DNA from: Polyodon spathula
Taxonomy: Eukaryota > Chordata > Actinopteri > Acipenseriformes > Polyodontidae
Direction of reading: 5' to 3'
Assembly: GCF_017654505.1 (NCBI RefSeq)
Contig: NC_054537.1
Location: forward strand, 61,808,145 to 61,872,144
DNA length: 64,000 bases
Shown here: positions 44,700-55,900 of the stretch, piece by piece
Numbering within the stretch: position 1 is the first letter of the stretch
How the letters are laid out: the number at the start of each line of letters is the position of its first letter
Notes under the pieces: model-generated
What the model was told of the DNA's origin: nothing
Databases searched by the model: none
What the model saw: only the letters and a program-made list of their open reading frames with translations
Translations under genes and position numbers: made by a program

Positions 44700-44840
44700 G
44701 TCCACCACTCTTTATCCAGGCTGGGCAACCGCCTTCACTGGATGTCATTTATCTTTTGTCCAGGCTGGGCAAATGCCTTCCCTGGACTTACGTTTTTTCT
44801 GTTCATGCAGGCTGAGTGAAAACCATCACTGCATGTCTCT
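44700..44840. repeat. Three successive AGGCTGGGCAA-type hairpin blocks
   Basis: ATCCAGGCTGGGCAACCGCC at 44715, TCCAGGCTGGGCAAATGCC at 44759 and TGCAGGCTGAGTGAAAACC at 44804, each closing with a complement of its start (CTGGAT, CTGGA, TGCA). They share the block found once in each LTR at 2489, 4827, 13301, 18319, 21579, 36914 and 38586. Confidence 0.65.
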
Positions 44841-44892
44841 CTCCCCTTAATACCACTAGTTTTCTTTTTTCCTTTTTATCCTTCAAATCAAC

Positions 44893-45370
44893 AGTACAAA
44901 GGTCACTCTTGAAACCAGGACTTAAAGAATGTGTTGCAGTAAGAATACATCTGTTATGGGGAATAAGGCTATTAGACTAAAATGTGCATAAGAACACAGA
45001 AATTGGACTATGGAACAATGGTCAAAGGTGCTTTGGACTGTTAATTTGATGGACAACGACACCTGTGCCTTCTGCCAGTTCTGTTGTTAATTCAACACTT
45101 GTCTTCTTTCTCTTCCTTAAGGATATTATCATCCTGGGCTTCCAGTCCTGGGCTTGTCAATTACAGATGATGTTTCTCTGTACTTGTTGATTATGCTTCG
45201 GATACCACACCTTAAAAATCAAGTGATGCAAGCTATTTCTCTCAATGTTTTTCCTTCTTTATGCAAGTCAAGGTTGTTATAATAGTAGAAAACACTAGTG
45301 GAGGCTTTAAGTAAATTGTTAATGCTCATAATGCATTGAAATTGAACATGTGCAAGACTTTTGCAAAGCA

Positions 45371-45373
<3 letters not shown>
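44893..45373. pseudogene. Tc1-like remnant with an inverted half
   Basis: 44893-45091 matches 47918-48110 in direct orientation, whereas 45108-45373 matches 47575-47880 in inverted orientation. No intact reading frame. Confidence 0.65.

Positions 45374-45448
<75 letters not shown>
45374..45448. repeat. (TA)n microsatellite
   Basis: About 36 TA units immediately before the Tc1 end at 45449. Confidence 0.95.
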
Positions 45449-46978
45449 CTGTGCAAAAGTTTTAGGCAGGTGTGAAAAAATGTTGTAAAGTAAGAATGCT
45501 TTCAAAAATAGACATGTTAATAGTTTATATTTATCAATTAACAAAATGCAAAGTGAGTGAACAGAAGAAAAATCTACATCAAATCAATATTTGGTGTGAC
45601 CACCCTTTGCCTTCAAAACAGCATCAATTCTTCTAGGTACACTTGCACACAGTTTTTGAAGGAACTCGGCAGGTAGGTTGGCCCAAACATCTTGGAGAAC
45701 TAACCACAGTTCTTCTGTGGATTTAGGCAGCCTCAGTTGCTTCTCTCTCTTCATGTAATCCCAGACAGACTCGATGATGTTGAGATCAGGGCTCTGTGGG
45801 GGCCATACCATCACTTCCAGGACTCCTTGTTCTTCTTTACGCTGAAGATAGTTCTTAATGACTTTCGCTGTATGTTTGGGGTCATTGTCATGCTGCAGAA
45901 TAAATTTGGGGCCAATCAGATGCCTCCCTGATGGTATTGCATGATGGATAAGTATCTGTCTGTACTTCTCAGCATTGAGGAGACCATTAATTCTGACCCA
46001 ACTCCATTTGCAGAAATGCAGCCCCAAACTTGCAAGGAACCTCCACCATGCTTCACTGTTGCCTACAGACACTCATTTGTGTACTGCTCTCCAGCCCTTC
46101 AGCGAACAAACTGCCTTCTGCTACAGCCAAATATTTCAAATTTTGACTCATCAGTCCAGAGCACCTGCTGCCATTTTTCTGCACCCCAGTTCTTGTGTTT
46201 CGTGTATAGCTGAGTCACTTGGCCTTGTTTCCACGTTGGAGGTATGGCTTTTTGGCCGCAAGTCTTTCATGAAGGTCACTTCTGACCAGACTTCTCCGGA
46301 CAGTAGATGGGTGTACCAGGGTCCCACTGTTTTCTGCCAATTCTGAGCTGATGGCACTGCTGGACATCTTCCGATTACGAAGGAAAGTAAGCATGATGTG
46401 TCTTTCATCTGCTGCAGTAAGTTTCCTTGGCCGACCACTGCGTCTACGGTCCTCAGCGTTGTCTGTTTCTTTGTTCTTCTTCAAAAGAGCTTGGACAGCA
46501 CATCTGGAAACCCCCGTCTGCCTTGAAATTTCTACCTGGGAGAGACCTTGCTGATGCAGTATAACTACCTTGTGTCTTGTTGCTGTGCTCAGTCTTGCCA
46601 TGGTGTATGACTTTTGACAGTAAACTGTCTTCAGCAACCTCACCTTGTTAGCTGAGTTTGGCTGTTCCTCACCCAGTTTTATTCCTGCTACACAGCTGTT
46701 TCTGTTTCAGTTAATAATTGTGTTTCAATCTACATATTGACTTGATGATCATTAGCACCTGTTTGGTATAATTGTTTAATCATACACCTGACTATATGCC
46801 TACAAAATCCCTGACTTTGTGCAAGTGTACCTAGATGAATTGATGCTGTTTTGAAGGCAAAGGATGGTCACATGTTGCATGTTGTTAATTGATAAATATA
46901 ATCTATTAACATGTCTATTTTTGAAAGCATTCTTACTTTACAGCATTTTTTTCACACCTGCCTAAAACTTTTGCACAG
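45449..46978 (-). mobile_element. Full-length Tc1 element, inactive
   Basis: 1530 bp between TA duplications (45447-45448, 46979-46980). The terminal inverted repeats are about 100 bp (CTGTGCAAAAGTTTTAGGCA...) and nearly identical. One transposase pseudogene lies inside on the minus strand. It is embedded between a (TA)n tract on the left and a (TG)n(TA)n tract on the right. Confidence 0.93.
45584..46601 (-). pseudogene. Tc1 transposase, broken in the middle
   Basis: N-terminal MARLSTATRHKVVILHQQG with HTH (SQVEISRQTGVSRCAVQALL) and the GRPRKLT hook. C-terminal part with DNDPKHTAKV (second Asp), PPQSPDLNIIESVWD (Glu) and the ending AKGGHTKY, stop at 45584. The first Asp is in a third frame (WTDESKFEIFG, about 46150). 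Frameshifts and two stops at 46070-46220 disrupt it. By family knowledge this is a DD34E enzyme. Confidence 0.9.
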
Positions 46979-46982
46979 TACT

Positions 46983-46985
<3 letters not shown>

Positions 46986-47076
<91 letters not shown>
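46986..47076. repeat. (TG)n(TA)n compound microsatellite
   Basis: About 20 TG followed by about 25 TA units, starting 6 bp after the Tc1 end. Confidence 0.95.
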
Positions 47077-47078
<2 letters not shown>

Positions 47079-47256
47079 AGAGTAAGGGCAGATATGTAAA
47101 AAGTCAGATGAATGGATCTTATTTTAAATACCATTATCCATAGCTATGACAATTACTATATTGACACAATTATTGTTTTGAGATTCAGCTTTTATTACAG
47201 AGCTCCCTTAAGATTTTAGAAAGAAGTAGTTTAGAAAGATTCAGGGTATTAATGTT

Positions 47257-47560
47257 TGTGACAGAGTAGCTGTTTGTCGTGTGAATGCGTGCATTCGCTG
47301 CTGAGTGACAGGCAGGAGATCGAGACGGAGGAAGTACACATGCCCTGCAGGCGAACAGGATTTATTTACATATCAACACGCTGAACAGCTCACCAGCAAG
47401 AGCATCACACGGAGCAGATACAACACAGTGTATGAAAACATTGGTAGAATCTACAATCTCTGAACTAATATTCTCTGTTCAATAATAAATCATGGCAGAT
47501 AAATGGTTAGGGTGGATATGTGACTGACGGATATGCAACGGATTACTCTCTCTCTCATAT
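47257..47560 (-). repeat. LTR fragment
   Basis: Starts TGTGACAGAGTAGCTG. Interior AGGCGAACAGGATTTATTTACA matches 5586-5606. Cut at about 47560 by the Tc1-like remnant. Confidence 0.55.
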
Positions 47561-47574
47561 AATATATATGTGCA

Positions 47575-48110
47575 AAAGTCTGAGACATGTTACATTTTTC
47601 TACTCTGATGCATTATGAGCATCAACAATTTACCCAAAGCCTCCACCAGTGTTTTCTGCTATTATAACAACCTTGACTTGCATAAAGAAGGAAAACCATT
47701 ACGTGTAATAGTTGATTTTCAAGGTGTGGTATCCAAAGCATAATCAACAAGTACAGAGAAGCATCATCTGTAATTAACAAACCCAGGACTGGAAGACATA
47801 AAAAGCTGTCTAACAAGGATGAGCAATACCTGAAGATAATATCCTTAAGGAATAGAAAGAAGACAAGCGTTGAACTGACAGCAGAACTGGCAGAAGGCAC
47901 AGGTGTCGTTGTCTGTCAAATCAACAGTACGAAGGTCACTCTTGAAATCAGGACTTAAGATGTGTTGCAGTAAGAATACCTCTGTTAAGAAAGGGGAACA
48001 AGACTAAAAGGCTAAAATATGCACAAGAACACAGAAATTGTACTATGGAACAATGGTCAAGCGTGCTTTGGACTGTTGATGGATGGACAACGACGCCTGT
48101 GCCTTCTGAC
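47575..48110 (+). pseudogene. Tc1-like transposase remnant
   Basis: The plus strand still shows NKPRTGRHKKLSNKDEQYL, SLRNRKKTSVELTAELAEG and STKVTLEIRT, i.e. the hook and linker domain of a Tc1 transposase, followed by a degraded region with stops. It is the reference copy for the rearranged fragment at 44893-45373. Confidence 0.65.
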
Positions 48111-49018
48111 AGAAGTTTTTTATGCATAACTAAATAAAATAGTTGCAGACTAAAGACACTGAAAATCTAGAAAAATACAGTGTAAGAGTTAGATTCAAAA
48201 TGAAACACAAATCAATTGTGGGAGCCAGGCAAAACAATCTAGCTCCTGTCAACACTTTTGATTACAATAGCTTTTTATTAGTTTCTTGACTAAAGAATAA
48301 AATTTGGCATTGGGCCCTAGTCACAAAGCTCTAATCCAGGAGTTATTTAAAGAAGTCTATTTGAATTGAATAAATTCCTTTATCTGAGTACAGGATGTAC
48401 TCTTCAGTTCCAGTTTCCTGCCATAGATATAAGTAACGTAGCCTAAATCAGGCAAAGTGTCTTTACAGAAGTAAGAGCCGACACCATCTAGTGATCTGCC
48501 ACTTTGGGGAAAAAAACATTTCCTTTATTTTTGTTGTGAAAACTCTGCTGTTCGATAGGTGGTGATGGCCCTTACTAATATTGAATGACATTGGATGATC
48601 TTGGATGATCTAGCCTACATCATGTCTATGGCATGGAAGAGCAGTTTTTTTATTATTAAAGTTAAAGCTTTGTAATTAGGACACTCGATTTGAGATGCAT
48701 GTCCCAAATACAAAACTCAATATAGAACATATTTCATTGTTAAATGCAATGCAGACCACAATGTGATCCTAAATGTATTATAGAGAATTGTGAATTAGGA
48801 TTTTGCAGTTTTGTAAATTCAGCACATTACAGATAACTCAACACCAGTTATACAGCTGACACACTAACTCAGATAATATTCGGATAAAATGTTGTTTTAG
48901 AAATGCAGAGTAAGCCAGGTTCTGTCACCATTTCTGGTGTAAATCAGAAAACAAATATTTACTGTACATTTGGTATATTTAGATATGCTCTGCAGATTAG
49001 GGTTCCCAAATATAAGTC

Positions 49019-49055
<37 letters not shown>

Positions 49056-49876
49056 TATTATTATTATTATTATTATTAATTTCTAAAACACACCATACTA
49101 AATAATTTTTTTCTTGTCTTGCATTTTATTTGCTTTCTTCAAGCTCCAAGGCCATGAAGCTATAGCGCTTATAATCCTTTAAATCTAAACATGTGCCGAT
49201 CAAAAAAATGATTTTTAAACATTTACGGTACAAGTCTTTTTGCAGAGACCCATCTCCTTATTTCCAATCTTTTTAACCTAATTAGTTATGTATTTCATAA
49301 CTTCTATATCAAATTGCTCTACACAAAAACACCAAGTTGCAGAAATGCATTCCGTTTTAGGCAAGACCTCAACAACTCACATTTAAAACAGTGCTATACC
49401 TTACAAAAATGCCCAGACAGAGGGTGTTTTAAATATAGGGGGTGTCAGGAGCTGCCTAAGAACTGTAAAGCTTCATACAATGTAGACAGCCAAGGGAGAC
49501 ACACTTTGTTTATATTCTCACACACAGGTAAGTTTCTACACAGGTAAGGAACTAGCTATAAACAAGGCATGGCCAGACTTTGGACACACATTCATCTGTG
49601 CTTGGCTTTCTGATATTGATAGTTAAGAAATAAGTAAACCATTCCTAAATGATGCAGTACAGCACAGTACAATACAGTAGCCACCACTAATAAGTGGAGG
49701 TTTTGAAAGTCCATCTTATTTTTCAGATTTTGTCTTTGTTCAGAGGATTTTACAAGCAATGTCTTTTGGTTGCCTTTTTTTATGTTCCTCGATATTCTTT
49801 TTGTCTGCAGTAGAACTGCCGACACAGTGTGAATGAGGGCAATGATTCCTTCGGCACAAGGATCTGCTTCATCACA
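48111..49876. other. Stretch without coding match; 3' side of stac
   Basis: Contains (ATT)n at 49018-49079. Part is presumably the stac 3' UTR (minus sense, below 49877), but the poly(A) site cannot be fixed by eye. Confidence 0.45.
49018..49079. repeat. (ATT)n microsatellite
   Basis: About 20 trinucleotides with one interruption near 49054. Confidence 0.95.
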
Positions 49877-49975
49877 TCAAATGTTTTCTAAGACATCAAA
49901 GGGCACAAATCCCTTCTTCTTCCCACTGGACACTTTGACAAAGCCATTGGTTTCTTCCTTGTTGGCCACGCAAAT
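49877..49975 (-). CDS. stac: stac terminal coding exon
   Basis: Acceptor TTTCAG before ATTTGC. 32 codons plus TGA at 49877-49879, from ICVANKEETNGF to FVPFDVLENI. Phase 0 start. Confidence 0.88.
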   Translation of the reverse strand: MCVANKEETNGFVKVSSGKKKGFVPFDVLENI

Positions 49976-52900
49976 CTGAAACATTAAGGAAAAAATAGCA
50001 CTAAAGAAATCAGTTGGGGCCAGTTAGTAGTAGTGATCATTGTTTCTAGCTCAAGGGCTATATGTTAACACACTAATGAAGCAGCGACCTAATAATAAAC
50101 TACCAGTGAATCTACTCTACTTTATATACCCTAAGCTTTTAGAAATAATTTTAGGGGCAAAGTGAATCGCATTAATGGGAAGCCTCAAAATTTTCACCGT
50201 TTTAAAACTGTAGTGTGCCTGAGATGAGTCTTACAGCTAACACGATGGGCACAGTTGGTATATGCTTCAACATGACCCTAGCCCTTACCAGCCAGGAGAA
50301 ATGTGTGAAATCATTCTCAATGAGAACTGCCTGTTTATTAACAAGTCTTGTTACTTAGTCATGAGTGCAGGTAGGGAGTGTACAGTGATGTCAGAAAGGA
50401 TGTGTGGCGGGGTACCCTCACCCCTGTGCGTATTTTATGTTTGGGCTATGTAGCACAGGTGATTTAAAATGTATATTTGTATTGGGGCATGGGTGTTTCA
50501 CAAATAATGCAGATTGTGCCTGGACTCAATTGAATGACTAATTAGCAATCGAGTCCTGGCACAGCTGCATAAAACAGGCACAAATCTCTCATTCAGGGCT
50601 GGGTGTGCAGAGGAGAGAACGTGAGAAAGTAATATAAGGAAAGCAAACAACTGATACCTGTTTTGGGATTTGTTAAGTGTTTGTTTTGCCTGTTTCTTTT
50701 AGTCATCATGCCATTTACTTTGTATCAGTGTTTTGTTTTGTGTTTAAACCTTTTATTTGATATAAACACACACAGCAGAGCTTCACTCGCAGTACTGTAT
50801 GTGTGTGGATCCATTCACTTCCTGGTCTGACGCCACCCACAAGCCATTGTTGCCACAGGATGTCACAACTTCTGACCCATGGATGTCACTCAATTTTCTC
50901 TTTGGAGAACGGGTCTCTGCTTAATAAAAGAGTGGGTGATACTACAAGAGGTGGAAACTACAGTAAAACCTACTTAATATCACTCCTGATGTCACCCTCC
51001 ACATTTAAATGCTGCCAGATTATAACTGGGGTCAAAATATAGCTTACAGAACACTGCAATGGGTTCTGTATGTTTACACTTCTGTTTCTAATTATAAAAA
51101 CGTGTAATAGACTGTATATTTTAAAATAAATTGTTATTTTTATGTCACTACAATACCTACTCTAGTATTAGTACTAGTAACAAAATGAGCATGTTTGTTG
51201 TATCAGCACTTCTGTGTTCAACAATACAGCAAAGAACTGAGCAAAGAAACCAATGAGCAGTGGAACAAAAGAGAAACAAGTAAATGACGGGTCGTCTAAC
51301 GATTCTACACAATGCTCAACATCACAAAGCCCACCATCACATGACTTGATACAAAATATGCATATACTGTAATTCATTATGCCTGCTGTAGTTACTGCAC
51401 CCTTTCCAGGCTTACTTTTAAATGTGTAATTACTAATGGCTTGCTTAGTAATGACTTGAAAAAAACTGTTTCAATTTGTTGTGGTGAAACTGCAGATACC
51501 CCACCCCCCCCCAGGATCACAGCTCTTCAAATGCTGAGATTCTTTTCAATTTAATCTGGAACCACTCAAAGTAACCCATCCAGTAGCCCTGTAACTCCTC
51601 GTCACAAAGACGGCCAGAGTGGGTGATGTCAGACCAGAAACAGGAAATAAACAAAAAGAGAGGTGGAGTTTGGTGGAGCTGAGCGAATGGCTTCGCTCAG
51701 CATGTAATGAGTGAGCAGAACAGACAGAAAATAAACGGTTGTAATAAATAAAAAACACACAGGACACGGCACATTCGCCAAAACAAAAGAGACAAATAAA
51801 ACTGACTTTACAAAACACGGTGAGCAGATATTTACTTATTTACGTTACGTTATTACCTCCGTCTCCAATCCCGTTCTCCATTCAACGAACTCATGTAAAA
51901 ACATGCTGCTTTTATGCAGCTGTACCGAGACTCAACTGCTAATCAATCATTCAATTGGAGTTGCGGTACAACTGCATGTGAATTAATAAAGTGCAATTCC
52001 CCGTGCTCACATATTATTACTTTTTACTTGCAAGTGAAGTGTTGTGCAATCCTCGTGCATAAATACAAATATACATTTTAAACACTCGTGTTACACAGAT
52101 ATATATTATATATCCCGATTATATCCCGTGTACCAATGACTATACACCAACATTAACACACAACACAAAATACACACAGGGGCGGGCACTTTGCCACACT
52201 CCTACACAGTGATTTATTCTTTTGTTGAATTTAGACTTTGATACTTGTACTCTGATCTCGTTCTACTGCAAACTAAAGTCTTTTGATGTTTATCTCTCAC
52301 AGCATTAGCAATATTTTTAGATGTTCTGCTTGCACTGGCGTACTTAACTTTTCTGGAGATCACAAAAATCAAGGGCTAAGGGATACCAGGTCGTTCATTT
52401 AGTAAAGGCACTACTGCATGGAGGGCATGTTAATTCACGTGGTCTACAGCAATTTAAACACCTTGCAGACTCAATCAAATCAGTTGTGCCCTGGCTGCAC
52501 ATGGTGACTCTATTAACTGTGTTATTTGCACTTGTGTCCTACTCCAGTATATCCTGTAAGCATGTCAATGTACACACCTGGCCCTCTTTCAGTATTATCT
52601 GGCCTTGTTCTTTGCAGCCGATGAAAGTTCTTGTGCATCTATAAACTTTCTCGCCTGCCTTCACCTGGTGTGCAAAGTTTACTGGGAAATATCCAACCCG
52701 GTCTTCAATTGTACCCTATAGAGATTGGAAGAAGATAAGACTATATTTCACATCATAAAATGCCAACTTCATGTATGTACAGTATATACAATTCTTAAAA
52801 CATTTGAACCAAGACTAATTGATTTACCTATAAAGGAAATGCAGTATGTATTTACAGTCTCCTGTATTAAGCAGTCGCTTGCTCTTACCAACACTACAGA

Positions 52901-55900
52901 ACTCTTTCAATACAAGTGAATAAGAATACGGGACTTGAATAAGACACAAATATCCCATTTTTTAACTATAAAACAAATCAATTACCTAAAAGAACTTCTA
53001 TCTCTTACCTTCCACCAGTCTTCATTAGAGTCATCTAGTAGAATAATTCTGTCCCCTGGTCTGTAATTGAAGGAAACACACTATTTAATTCAAAGACAAT
53101 TTGGTTTGAATACACTAGACAAGGCACATTTGTAATGTAAAACTGTTTTAGATTACAGTCCTGGTGGAAGCTGGCCTTTGCGTGACAGAGATTCCTGAAA
53201 TAGAAAGTCACAGATGTCACTCATCAGGGCTAATGAGTAAAAACATTTCAGCATCAGCCTGCACCGACCATGGTTTCTAGTTTCCATTTAAAGCTGTTAT
53301 TGTATCTTTAGATGAGGCATTAGGTAATGCATCAAAATGCTAATGCAATGTGTTCCGTGGGAGTGACATTTCCTCCTTCAATATTTAAATGCAGAATGTC
53401 AATGTGTCTAGTGTGTAATTTATTGTACCTAATATTATAAATTGTAAAATGTTAGTATAGAGCACTGGCAGCAGAAGATTTTTTTTTACAATTGGGGGGG
53501 GTGAAGTTTCCTCAATGCTATTTTTAGTGTTCCCATCTAAACACAATTTGTGAGTTAATATTGAAAATAATTAAGGCCTTACCTAAATCATGTCGAGATC
53601 TTCAAAAATTGCAGCTCAATTGTAACCAAATCATTGAAAAGCAAAATCGCAAAAACAAAAGTCTGCAACAGTTTAAAAAAAAAAGTATGTTTGGCAGTAT
53701 CTGAAATTTAACGAGCGCGTTTTTGTTTGAAATGTATGCTTGTGGTGTGAACTGTAAATACACTGGTAAGCTTGCTTTTGTGTTCCAACTTTATTTACTG
53801 TGAAATAAATGTTTTTTTAAATTACCTTAATTAATAAGGCACTAGAACTACATTTCTGCATTTTTTTCTTTGGCAGCAATTGAGGTGTTTAAGGCTGTCT
53901 CATCATCGGATCTTTTGCTCTCTGAATTCCATTCACTCTTGTTCCTCAGCTTGCCAATATCAACAGCTTAGAGAAGCTTCTCATGATGCTTCTTGTTGAA
54001 CTGAACTTGACTAACATTGCTAAGGAGTTTATTTCAGTTACTGACAGGTGCAGTCAGTATTTTCATACATATATTTATCACCAAAAATGTTTTCTGTTCT
54101 TTCAGTGTACTCGTCTGTAACCCTTTCCCAAATAATGTATTAGAAAGTTAATGTACCAGTATTTCCTGCACTGAATCAGGAGGTGATTAGGGAGGAGTCA
54201 GCTGACTAAGTAAGCAGTGTTGTTCTCACTTGTTTGATACATCACAAGATCCTTTTATCATGTCTGCTTGGTGATATTAAAAATGTTTGTGAACGAAGTG
54301 AAACAAAAGATAGCACAGGGTTTATATCATGTAGTGGATAATAGTTCACAAAACTAGAACATCTCTGCGAAAGCACAGGTGTAGTTCCATTTCAACTGGT
54401 GGCATGAAAGGAATAGATAGGTATTTTATAGTAAAGCAACTAGAGTTAATATAACAATATTAAAATATATGCAGAGCACTAGAAAAAGCTACCACACTGC
54501 ATAGCCTATTGTATAAACTCAATCTGTGGAGAACGGTAGAGGTATGTATGTCTGAATGTAAGAGTGTGAGAGAGTCAGTTGGCGCAGGCAGTAGGTAAAG
54601 GACAAAAAACTTGCGGGTCCGGGTAGGGTTGCAATCTTATTAAAGCGGGTTGGGTCGCGGGAAAGAAGACGGTGATGCAGCGAATTGCGGGTTCGGGTTG
54701 GGTCCCGTAATAGCGGGTCCAAGTTGGAAGCGGGTCATAAATACAGTATAATCGTAAATCTCGAAAAACTACTCGCTTCTAAATCTTTTGTATTTATTTT
54801 TGTATTACTTTAGTATAAATACATGTTAATTTGGATTCATATGTTGTTTTTTTCTGACTTTATGTGAACGAAAAGACACACATTTGCTCGTTTTCCCATT
54901 GGAAATAGTGATATTTTGAAATATCACTGTCCTGGTCACAAAAGCAAAGTTTGTGGGGAATAATAGCCATTTTCTATACTTTTGAGGCATAAGCAATTAG
55001 GAAATAACACTTACTACCCAGGAACACAAATTGTGTTACATAGTGTAATTGATTGTTACAACCCACTCAACTCCGTTCTTCCTGGAGCAATTTATTTGAA
55101 ATTCAGCATATCAAGTGCTAGCATTCCACACCACTCCCAGGCACCTTGCGCTACCTGGGAATTATTGAATCAGCTCTTTATATAGAAATGGGCTTGGGTC
55201 TATCTGTGTGTTTGACAAGGTGGGGGTCTATATAGCACCCCTGTTGTTGCACATTGAGGTTATAGAAAATTGGCTGCCCGATTTACCCTATAGTTTAATT
55301 TGGTTGCAATGGTATATCTGAAAGTTCCTCACACTCCAACTCTTCAGATTGAACTTTGCAACTGTAAATCCATCATAAAAGAATTGTCTTTTTGATTTTG
55401 TCCCCCACTTTGCCTCTGATGAAGCTTATCCTATAGTAAAACTGCACGTTTGATACATAATTAATTTTACTGGTTATTGGGCCGACATAAGGAAGCAGAA
55501 GGATCATCAGGTGTAAGATGTGTGGTCCTATTACTTGAAATTTAGGAAGCACATAAACTGTTTAGCAGAAAAAATGGAAAAAAGTGAAATTAAGAGTCTG
55601 AAGGAAAAAAAAATGATGCAATTTTGTTATTTATTTATTTATTTTTAATAAAATGATTTTAGCATCATGTTAGCATTAAAAACCTTATCCCTATGCTGAA
55701 TATCTTTTTTGTTATTTAGGGATATGCAGATACAGCACACTGTAGCAAAATAAAGTCTAGGCTTCCTTCATTCTGGTGCTAATCCCTATGTCAGTCCACA
55801 TGGTAAACCACCTCCTGCAGTATCCCTCACTCTTGTTTTTATTTCACAGGAAATACAAATGTACCAGGATTTTCCAAAGCTAAGTTGTTGAAAATAAAAC

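Noticed and set aside
47621..47900. Minus-strand ORF with hydrophobic residues
   Set aside because: It is the antisense of the Tc1-like remnant, whose plus strand carries transposase motifs.
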